The position numbers were made by a program, and so were the translations under genes. A stretch of 64,000 nt of DNA from RYN-230 sp963782185. Its GTDB lineage: Bacteria; Actinomycetota; Actinomycetes; Streptosporangiales; Streptosporangiaceae. Position 1 is the stretch's first letter; each line of letters starts with the position of its first letter. The DNA lies in contig CAWAJB010000020.1 of NCBI GenBank assembly GCA_963782185.1, positions 248,001 through 312,000 on the forward strand, given 5' to 3'. The notes below the pieces were generated by a model. The model was not told where the DNA came from. It searched no databases and was given only the letters and a program-made list of their open reading frames with translations. Below, piece by piece: positions 16,545 through 23,956 of the stretch.

Positions 16545-16734
16545 CACCCCGCATGCGCGGCGAGCCCGGGAACCCCGGCCCGCCGCGCACTTGCACGTCC
16601 AGCTGGAAGCCGCAAGGAGCCTTCATCCGCACCCTCCGCAAAGCTCCACAGCCTGTCAGCGCGTATGACAAGCCTGCCCAACCTGTGGGGTGCCGAGAAC
16701 CTTTGCCACCTGCGCAGATTCGCGGGGAAACGCC

Positions 16735-18257
16735 TCGGCTCAGAGCCTGCGCCAGGTCGGCCGGCGGGCAGGTCTGCACCTCGTCGGCGTCGGCGCTGGT
16801 GAGGGGGGCGAGGCGGGCCACGTGGTCAGCGAGCACTTCGGTGGCGATCCCGCCGAGCCCGAATACGACGACGGGGCCGAACACTGGTTCTTGCACGACG
16901 CCGATGATGGTCTCGATGCCGCCGGTGATCATGGGCTCGACGAGGACGCCGGTCATCCGCCCGGCGAACTTCCCCTGGAGGCGGCGCATGGCCTCGCGGA
17001 CCTCGTGGCCGCCGTGCAGGTCCAGTTCGACGGCGCCCGCGTCGGTCTTATGGAGCAGGCCGGGCACCTCAGCCTTGATTACCACGTGGCCGCCCAGGCT
17101 GGCCGCTGCCTCGACTGCCGCGTCGGCGTTGGCCGCCCGGCGGAACTCGACCATCGGGATGGTGTAGCAGCGCAGCAGTTCGTCGGCCTCGACGGCGGAC
17201 AGCCAGCCGCCGCCCTGCATCCGGGCGAGGAAGGAACCGATTATCGATCGTGCGTCCGCCGCCCGGAGGCCGCTGATGTCCGGCACCGCGCTAGCGGGCC
17301 GGGATCGCCAGGAACCGTAGCGGGCGGCCTGGGCCAGCGCACGGGCGGCCCCCTCCGGGGAAGCGTAGGCGGGCACAGCCGGGGTGGCATCGCCGGCGTG
17401 CAGCAGGCGGACCGACTCGGGCTGGTCCAGCACGACCGCCGCGATCGGGACCGGCAGCCGCTCGGCCGTGAGCGCGGGAATCAGGTCGGCTGCAGCGGTG
17501 GGGATCACTAGCGCGATCAGCGCGTCGACGCCGTCCTCGCTGGCGATGAGCAGGGCCTGGCGCAACGCCTCCGCACTGACGGCCATGGTGGTGTCGACCG
17601 GGCCGTTGAGGGCGGAGCCGTCGGGCAGCACGGCCCGCAGGCGGCGGCGGGCCTTCGGGCCCGGCGCGGCAACGGCCAGGCCGGCTTCTGCGCACGCGTC
17701 GGCAGCCAGCACGCCGGCGCCGCCGCCGTTGGACACGATGCAGACCCGGCGGCCCGCCGGGACCGGCTGGGACCGGATTGACCGCATACAGGGCGCCGCC
17801 GAAACCGGCGTCGCGGATGTTGAGCAGGATCATCCGGCCGATCGACCCGGGACGGTGGCCGGCGCCGACCACCGCGGGCACGGGCCAGCGACACCAGGTG
17901 CTCAAGCAGCAGCGTGGCGACGCCGCGCCCGTGCATGCCGTCGGCGACCGCCAGGGCGATCTCCCCTGCCCACGGGTCAGTGGTGGGCTGGTAGCTGGCG
18001 ACTCCCACCAGCTCATCGCCCAGCAAGCCAAGGAGCGCCCCGTGGTCCGGGCCGGCTTCCCGGCACACCCTGGTGGCCTCTTGCCCGGCAGCCGCCCGGC
18101 TCAGGCTGAAAAAGCGGAAATACAGGTTGTCCGGCGACATGTCCTCGTGCAACTGCCGGACTGGCCCGTAGTCCCCCGGCCCGGCCGGCCGGATCGTCAT
18201 GGTGGTGCCGTCGGCCAGCAGCGCATAAGAGCACCCGGCCTCGGCCAGCGCGGCCAA
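16735..18257 (-). pseudogene. GNAT/acyl-CoA synthetase (NDP-forming) fusion, decayed copy
   Basis: Three blocks in three frames match the intact gene at 23957-26776. First, an N-terminal GNAT domain (ADGTTMTIRPAGPGDYGPVR to ALLLEHLVSLARARG). Second, a short piece of the CoA-binding domain (AVVGAGHRPGSIGRMILLNI to ALYAVNP). Third, the second half of the synthetase (PAGRRVCIVSNGGGAGVLAA to PLTSADADEVQ), including the ATP-grasp part. Relative to the intact copy about 105 residues are missing between blocks one and two, and about 215 between two and three, and the last ~60 residues are gone. It can make no functional enzyme. Confidence 0.88.
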
Positions 18258-18758
18258 CCGATCACCTCCAGCTTCTCCGAGCGACTCCGGATGTCAGACG
18301 GTCCTGCCACGCCACCGGGGCAAGGGGCGCATGTCCAGGCGCCCGGAGCCCTCGGCGCCGCGGGCAGCAGGAATCGCGGCCCGCTGGCTTGAGGGCAGAC
18401 GTTCACGGCTGCCACCGCCCGGGTAGCACGGTCACCGATCCATCATCGCCGGCCGGCGGACCCGCACATCGGGCTCGGAGAGCGCGAACGCGCCGATCTT
18501 CTCCATCAGCGGCATTTCCGGGGCGCGAATGCCATCTTCTGCGCCTGCGGCCCGGCCGGCCAGGCCGCTTCCCGGTCACCTGACCATCCTGCCCCCGCCT
18601 GTCACCACCCTGCACGCACGGCGCAGATCCGGCCTCCCGGCCGATGCTGACCCGCTGGTGTGCATGGCGGTTGTCACAGGTTCGCCGTGAAATCTGGTGA
18701 CGTTCCAGGCGGCTTTCCCCCGGTCCTCCTCGCCCCGGAAATGACCGCGGATCGCATA
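18258..18758. other. Gene-free spacer
   Basis: No open frame here shows recognisable similarity or a ribosome site. It lies between two remnants and probably consists of degraded coding DNA. Confidence 0.4.
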
Positions 18759-18893
18759 GCGGAGGCCGAAAGTAGTGTCCCGGATGTCCCTGATCGCCTG
18801 GTCCAGTTCGTCAATGCCATGGTAGATCTTGCTGGCGTCCTGGTACTCCCCGATCAGGCCCAGCACGGCCTGGAGATCCAGCGCGGCAGCCAA
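18759..18893 (-). pseudogene. DevS/DosS-like histidine kinase, dimerisation-domain fragment
   Basis: The minus strand reads LAAALDLQAVLGLIGE and GIDELDQAIRDIRDTTFGLR, the second part of a HisKA_3 dimerisation domain. The DELD.AIRDIR.T.FGLR signature is typical of DevS/DosS redox kinases that control dormancy regulons. The H-box, GAF domains and ATPase domain are missing. It overlaps nothing else coding and lies directly upstream of the acyl-CoA ligase pseudogene. Confidence 0.65.
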
Positions 18894-18988
18894 GATCGTG
18901 CTGGACCAGGCCTGTCGATTGCACCTACCGGGGGGCATGATCCAAGCGGGGGCGGCATCCGACACCGTGCCCCCTGCTGGAGGGCGTG

Positions 18989-20195
18989 ATGGCGAATCTG
19001 AGTTCCGTGCTCGACCAAGCGGCGGCCGAACATGGCGAGCGCCCGGCTGTGCGCCTGGACAGCTTGGTGCTGAGCTATGCGGAGCTTCGGGACGCCGCGG
19101 GCCGCGTGGCATCCCTGCTGTCGTCTCTCGGGATTGCACCGGGTGACCGGGTCGGCGTCATGCTGCCCAACGTGCCCGCCTTCCCGATCGCGTTCTACGG
19201 AGCGCTCGGCGCCGGGGCCATCGTCGTGCCGATGAACCCGCTGCTGAAAAGCCGCGAGGTCGCCTACCGGCGACGTGACCATGGGCTGCCTGCCGCTGTT
19301 CCACGTCTTCGGCCTGACCTGCGGCCTGAACGCGACGATCAGCGGCGGCGGCACCCTCACCCTGCTGCCCAGGTTCGACGCCGGCAAGGCCCTCGACATC
19401 ATCAGGCGCGACAAGGTGACCATCTTCGAGGGCGTGCCCACGATGTACGCCGCCATGCTGCATCACCCGGACCCCGCCGCCGCCGATACCTCGTCCCTGC
19501 GGACCTGCATCTCCGGCGGCGCCTCGATGCCGGTGGAGATCATGCGCGAATTCGAGCAGACCTTCGGCTGCATGATCCTGGAAGCCTACGGGCTGTCGGA
19601 AACCTCCCCGGTCGCGTCCTTCAACCACCCGGACCGGGTGCGCAAGCCCGGCTCGATCGGCACGCCGATCGAGGGGGTCGGGATGCGCGTCGTGGACGCT
19701 GACGGCGGCGAACTGCCCGCCGGCGAGGCCGGCGAGATCGCCATCCGGGGGCACAACGTCATGAAGGGCTACTGGGGCAGGCCTGAGGCCACCGCCGAGG
19801 CAATCCCGGACGGCTGGTTCCGTACCGGCGACCTGGCCACGGTGGACGACGACGGCTATTTCTTCATCGTGGGCCGGCTGAAGGACCTCATCATCCGCGG
19901 CGGGTACAACGTGTACCCGCGCGAGATCGAGGAGGTCCTCCACGAACATGAGGCCGTCGCCGAGGTCGCCGTCATCGGAATCCCGCATGCCGAACTCGGC
20001 GAGGAGGTCGGCGCCGCCGTCCAGCTCAAGCCCGGGGCGGCCGCCACGCCGGCGGAACTGCGCGCGTTCGCCCGGGAACGGGTGGCGGCCTACAAGTACC
20101 CGCGCCATGTCTGGCTCGTCCGCGAGCTGCCCAAGGGCCCCACCGGCAAGATCCTCCACCGCGAAGTGCAGCCGCCGCAAAACCTCCTCCAGTGA
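18989..20195 (+). pseudogene. Long-chain fatty-acyl-CoA ligase, internally deleted
   Basis: The ATG at 18989 follows GGAGGG. The N-terminal part (MANLSSVLDQAAAEHGERPA to VVPMNPLLKSREVAY) is followed at about 19268 by a junction that also changes frame. The rest then reads GDVTMGCLPLFHVFGLTCGL through YGLSETSP, the hinge GWFRTGDLATVD and the catalytic-Lys motif KGPTGKILHRE. Roughly 120 residues are missing, including the ATP-binding Thr/Ser/Gly-rich loop (TSGTTGxPKG) that all adenylate-forming enzymes need. The remaining 307 codons are undamaged, so the deletion is recent. Confidence 0.9.
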
Positions 20196-20384
20196 CCGCG
20201 AACGCCCCCGGCCCGGCGGATGAGTCAACGGAGTTCGAGGCGTGCCCGGGCAGAGGGCGCGCTGGTTTTACTGCCGGTTGCCTGGAAGGCGCTCATTGAC
20301 ACCGGGGCCTCAGTACTATCCGGGGTATCCGGGCTCTGGTGTCGAATCCTTCCGCGCGCCCCGTGGGGTGCAAGTACTCGATTG

Positions 20385-20545
20385 TCACGCTGCAGCGCGC
20401 TCGTATTCGTAGATCAGCCCGCGGAGCCGGTCCCGGCGATGGAGAAGGCCGGGCGTGGTTGTAGCGCTCGATGTACTCGGCGATGACGGGGACGAGGTGC
20501 CGTTCGCTGCGGATCAGGAGCCAGCGATGCTCTGCACGAATTCTG
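20385..20545 (-). pseudogene. Integrase-core transposase, C-terminal remnant
   Basis: RSERHLVPVIAEYIERYNHA followed by RPSPS is the last part of an IS481/IS3-type DDE transposase; with one frame shift it continues DRLRGLIYEYERAA and a stop, the usual end of these proteins. The catalytic region is gone. The neighbouring stretches 20196-20384 and 20546-20845 show nothing recognisable. Confidence 0.7.
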
Positions 20546-20846
20546 GCACCTCACACGCTGACAGCGCGAGCTGGATACGCCGGAAGTTGTTCACCGGCAA
20601 TTGTGTCCTCACCCCAGCCGGAGAGGGCCCACTGCCACCGCCGAGCCAGGATGCGCCCGGTTATGCCAACCGCCGGTACAGCCCCGGTGATGGCTGCCCG
20701 CCGCACGCGCTCGTTCGTCCTGTTGCCCGCCCAGCCGTCCTGACCCTCGGCGAGCGGCGCGGGCAGGTGTGGGACCAGGAAGAGCAAAGGGGCGGTCGGC
20801 TCATTGTGGACCTCCGGCACTAACCCGCAGCGCTGGGGAGACGGAC

Positions 20847-20875
20847 TGTGGATACCATGCTGGAAGAGGTATAAC
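20847..20875 (+). promoter_or_regulatory. Candidate promoter for a leaderless kaiC mRNA
   Basis: TATAAC at 20870-20875 sits 9 bases before the ATG at 20885, with TGTGGA at 20847-20852 as a possible -35 (17-bp spacer). Transcription would start at or next to the A of the start codon. No well-placed Shine-Dalgarno sequence exists, in keeping with a leaderless message. Confidence 0.5.
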
Positions 20876-20884
20876 CTCCGAATT

Positions 20885-22660
20885 ATGGCGGAACCGATCT
20901 CAGCCGAGGCTTCCGTGGGCCCCGTTCTGCCGAAGGCCCCGACGGGGATCGGGGGACTCGACGAGATTACCCGGGGCGGGCTGCCCCATGGCAGGTTGAC
21001 GCTGGTTACGGGCGGCACGGGTTCTGGTAAGACGCTGCTGGGGTTGCATTTCCTCGTCGCTGGCGCCCGCGAGCATGGCGAACCAGGCGTGCTGGTCACC
21101 TTTGAGGAGTCGGCAGGAAAGGTGAGTGCCAACGTCGCCTCGCTGGGCTTCGACCTCGACGGGCTCCAGCGGGACCAGCTGCTGGTCGTGCATTCCCTGC
21201 GAGTGAACCCCGCTGAGCTGGTCGAGACGGGGGAGTTCGACCTCGAGCCGCTGTTCCTCCTTCTCGGTGACACTATCGAGCGTATCGGGGCGAAGCGTGT
21301 CGTGCTCGATACCGTCGAATTGCTGTTCAGTGCGTTCCAGGAGCAGGCGATCGTGCGAGCGGAGCTCGGCCGGCTGTTCCGCTGGCTCGAGGACCGGGCC
21401 GTCACCGCGATCGTGACCGGCGAGCGGGGCGACAGCGGCCTCACACGCCACGGGATCGAGGAGTACGTGTCTGACTGCGTGATCGTTCTCGACCATCGCA
21501 TACACGAGGAGATTTCCACCCGTCGCCTCAGGGTGGTCAAGTACCGCGGGTCGGCACATGAAACCAACGAGTACCCCTTCTTGATCTCGGCCCAGGGCTT
21601 TGTCGTGCTGCCGATTACGTCGGTCGCTCTGGACTACGGTGCGTCCGAGGAGCGGATCTCGACAGGCGTGGCCCGCCTTGACCACATGCTAGGCGGCGGC
21701 CTGTTCCGGGGATCGACCGTCCTGGTCAGCGGGACCGCGGGCACAGGCAAGACCACGCTCGGAGCGAACCTCATCAACTCCGCGTGCGCACGGGGTGAGC
21801 GGACGCTGCTGGTCCTGTTCGAGGAGTCACCCGACCAGGTCATGCGCAACATGCTATCGGTGGGGCTCGACCTTCGGCGCTGGGTCGAGGAGGGCCTGCT
21901 GCGCATGTGGGCGGCCCGGCCAACAGCGTTCGGGTTCGAGGCCCACCTGGCGATTCTGGCCCGGCTGATCGAGGAGGTCACGCCGTCCGTCGCCGTCCTC
22001 GACGGGCTCGCCAGCCTCGCCCATGGGCCCACCGGCTCCGAGGTGACCTCGATGGTGGCCCGCCAGATCGACCTGTTTAAAGCTTCGGGGATAACTGCAA
22101 TGGCGACGACGCTGGCTCACGACGAGACGAGCGCGGCGGGCATGTCCTCGCTGGTGGACACCTGGCTGCTGCTGCGCAACGTCGAGTCGAACGGTGAGCG
22201 TAACCGGCTGCTGTTCGTGCTGAAGTCGCGGGGCAGCGCCCATTCGAACCAGGTGCGGGAGTTCGTGCTCACCGACAGCGGCGTCCAGCTCGTCAACGTA
22301 TATGTGGGCCCGGACGGCGTCGTGACCGGCTCCGCTCGCCTGGTGCAGGAGGCCCAGCAGCACCGGGCGGAGCAGCAGCAAGACGAGGACCTTAGCCGCC
22401 GTCGGCGCGAGCTGCAGCGGGGCGTCGTGGAGGGCGAGGCAAAGTCCGCCGAACTGCAGGACGAGGTCGCCGCGGACAGGGCCGAGCTCGAGCGGATCGC
22501 CGGGCGCGAACAGCGTCAGGCGGCCGACACCGCGGCGGACCGGTCGGCGCTGGCCTCGCAACGCTGGGCCGATTCGGCGCCGCGCGACGAAGCGCCGCGC
22601 GACGAAGCGCCGCGCGACGAAGCGCCGCGCGACGAAGCGCCGCGCGACGAAGGCGGGTAA
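20885..22660 (+). CDS. kaiC: KaiC-like double-domain RecA-fold ATPase
   Basis: 591 residues with the CI-CII architecture of KaiC. CI has PTGIGGLDEITRGGLPHG, Walker A GGTGSGKT and the catalytic Glu pair in VTFEES. CII has STGVARLDHMLGGGLFRG, Walker A GTAGTGKTT and VLFEES. At the place of the cyanobacterial Ser431/Thr432 phosphosites the sequence is GMSSLVDTWLLL, so two serines remain. After CII a ~110-residue coiled-coil, Glu/Gln/Arg-rich tail (AQQHRAEQQQDEDLSRRRRE) ends in five APRDE repeats, unlike cyanobacterial KaiC. kaiB follows after 2 bp. KaiC proteins are autokinase/ATPases; here a redox or stress timer is more likely than a true circadian clock. Confidence 0.9.
   Translation: MAEPISAEASVGPVLPKAPTGIGGLDEITRGGLPHGRLTLVTGGTGSGKTLLGLHFLVAGAREHGEPGVLVTFEESAGKVSANVASLGFDLDGLQRDQLLVVHSLRVNPAELVETGEFDLEPLFLLLGDTIERIGAKRVVLDTVELLFSAFQEQAIVRAELGRLFRWLEDRAVTAIVTGERGDSGLTRHGIEEYVSDCVIVLDHRIHEEISTRRLRVVKYRGSAHETNEYPFLISAQGFVVLPITSVALDYGASEERISTGVARLDHMLGGGLFRGSTVLVSGTAGTGKTTLGANLINSACARGERTLLVLFEESPDQVMRNMLSVGLDLRRWVEEGLLRMWAARPTAFGFEAHLAILARLIEEVTPSVAVLDGLASLAHGPTGSEVTSMVARQIDLFKASGITAMATTLAHDETSAAGMSSLVDTWLLLRNVESNGERNRLLFVLKSRGSAHSNQVREFVLTDSGVQLVNVYVGPDGVVTGSARLVQEAQQHRAEQQQDEDLSRRRRELQRGVVEGEAKSAELQDEVAADRAELERIAGREQRQAADTAADRSALASQRWADSAPRDEAPRDEAPRDEAPRDEAPRDEGG
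22577..22651 (+). repeat. Five perfect 15-bp tandem repeats in kaiC tail
   Basis: The unit GCGCCGCGCGACGAA occurs five times head-to-tail without a mismatch and encodes (APRDE)5 just before the stop codon. Identical copies imply recent slippage and probable length variation between strains. Confidence 0.95.
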
Positions 22661-22662
22661 CG

Positions 22663-23004
22663 ATGACCCGAGCGCGCAACGCCGATGCAGGAGCCAAGGC
22701 ACCGGCGCCCACCAGTGAAACCTGGGCGCTGCGACTCTACGTGACCGGGCGCTCGCCCAGTTGCCTCCGTGCGATCGAGAACCTGCGGCTTGCCTGCGAG
22801 CAGCACCTGGCGGGGCGGCATCGCATCGAGGTCGTGGACCTGCTGGAGGACCCGGGCCTGGCGGCCGACGACCAGATCCTGGCGGTGCCTACGCTGGTCC
22901 GGCAGTACCCGCCGCCCATCCGGAAGATCGTGGGCGACCTCTCCGACACCGACCGGCTCCTCGCCGGGTTGCAGCTTCGGCCGCGGAAGGGCCAGGCGAT
23001 GTGA
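22663..23004 (+). CDS. kaiB: KaiB-family protein
   Basis: 113 residues. After a ~20-residue Ala-rich leader, LRLYVTGRSPSCLRAIENL, IEVVDLLEDPGLAADDQILA, VPTLVRQYPPPIRKIVGDLS and DTDRLLAGLQL match KaiB along its length, including the cis-proline region and the PPPxRKIxGDLSD signature of the metamorphic C-terminal half. KaiB binds the CI ring of KaiC after switching to a thioredoxin-like fold. The start is 2 bp after the kaiC stop, so the two are one operon. KaiA is absent from the window. Confidence 0.92.
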   Translation: MTRARNADAGAKAPAPTSETWALRLYVTGRSPSCLRAIENLRLACEQHLAGRHRIEVVDLLEDPGLAADDQILAVPTLVRQYPPPIRKIVGDLSDTDRLLAGLQLRPRKGQAM

Positions 23005-23309
23005 CCGATACCGCCGGGGATCCTGGCTGATCGCTCACGCTCCCACATCAACGGCGCGTGCCGCTTTCAGATCCAAGTGACCGGGACAGTCCGGCGCGTC
23101 CGGGACGAGGAGTCCGCCGGGCAGGGGCGATTTGGAGGGTCGTCGATGCGCAGATCCAACCCTCCACTCGCCGTCCGCGACAAGGTCACCGCCGCGCCAA
23201 ACGCTGGTCATGCGCCGTCCGGCGCCGCTGTGTGATCTCTCCGACAGCAACCGGGTGCGCCCCGGCCTCGACGGCGCCGCTGGGGGGCCGTCACGAACGG
23301 AGGTTCCCT
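23005..23309. other. Gene-free spacer after kaiB
   Basis: No convincing frame or RNA gene is visible. GGAGG at 23299-23303 near the end is the ribosome site of the following PAS-kinase fragment. Confidence 0.4.
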
Positions 23310-23580
23310 CTGACGGACACGCCGCATTCGGGCTACGCCGGCGGTGCCCGGTTGGGGTTCCCTGTGACGGCGGATGATGCCAGGGTCGCAATGCCCGGGC
23401 CCCCGTGCAGGAATTGCGACTCAGAGCTTGCCGGGACACGAGAAGCGTTGCGTGCGATCCGGGCTGGAGGAGTCGACGCCGTCGTTATCGACAGCGGCAG
23501 CGGCGAGGAGGTGTTCACGTTCAGCGCCACCGCCGACGAGCCGGTTGCCTCGGAGGTGATCCGCGAGCTCGCCCCGGCTG
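23310..23580 (+). pseudogene. PAS-type sensor kinase, N-terminal fragment behind kaiB
   Basis: The frame LTDTPHSGYAGGARLGF to CRNCDSELAGTREALRAIRA and GGVDAVVIDSGSGEEVFTFS is the characteristic N-terminus of PAS sensor kinases (EALRAIRxGEVDALVV). GGAGG at 23299 is ideally spaced from a CTG at 23310, where a normal start would be expected; the codon may be a mutated ATG/GTG or a rare CTG start. The similarity ends after about 85 codons, and PAS, HisKA and ATPase domains are missing. Its position directly after kaiB suggests it was the output kinase of this Kai operon. Confidence 0.65.
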
Positions 23581-23595
23581 CCTGCTCGTCCGCAG

Positions 23596-23800
23596 CCGGG
23601 GCGAGCTGATGATGCTGCCGGCCGGGGTGACCAAGGGCGCCGGTCTGCTCAAGGCGCTCGGCGATCGGGGCCTTTCGCAGTACAACAAAATCGGCGTCGG
23701 CGGCGCCGACGACTACAGCCTGCTGGATGTCTGGGAGATCGGCGTGGCCATCTGTGGCGCCGCCGGGCAGGGCAAGTCGTACCTCACCGGGCTTGATCTG
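23596..23800 (+). pseudogene. HAD-type hydrolase / P-loop protein fragment
   Basis: RGELMMLPAGVTKGAGLLKAL and NKIGVGGADDYSLLDVWEIG resemble the core of Cof-type HAD phosphatases (MxLPxGxxKxxGL and GDxxND, here degraded to GADDY). A P-loop-like GAAGQGKSYLTGL follows, as in HAD proteins fused to a HerA/DUF87-like ATPase domain. Both ends are missing. It is joined directly to the PAS-kinase fragment, so a deletion has fused two unrelated genes. Confidence 0.5.
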
Positions 23801-23956
23801 CGAGCAGGCTTCTGGAACCCCGCGGGAGCCCCTGGGCGATGCGGGGTGGTGCGGAGTGCCGTGGTCGCGGGTGGTGAATGCGGTGTCGCGGATCTCGCGG
23901 AGATTCCGGTGTGGCCGACCGTATGCGCCGCCGGCTGTCTGCGCGTTGCGGCGGGC

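Noticed and set aside
16444..17787. A shorter functional acyl-CoA synthetase subunit
   Set aside because: It starts inside a domain, ends in unrelated sequence and joins to two out-of-frame pieces of the same ancestral gene.
22577..22651. Tandem repeats as a CRISPR array
   Set aside because: The 15-bp units are contiguous without spacers and in frame with kaiC.
20885..23004. A complete circadian clock
   Set aside because: KaiA is absent and the apparent output kinase is a stub, so only a KaiB-KaiC core can be claimed.
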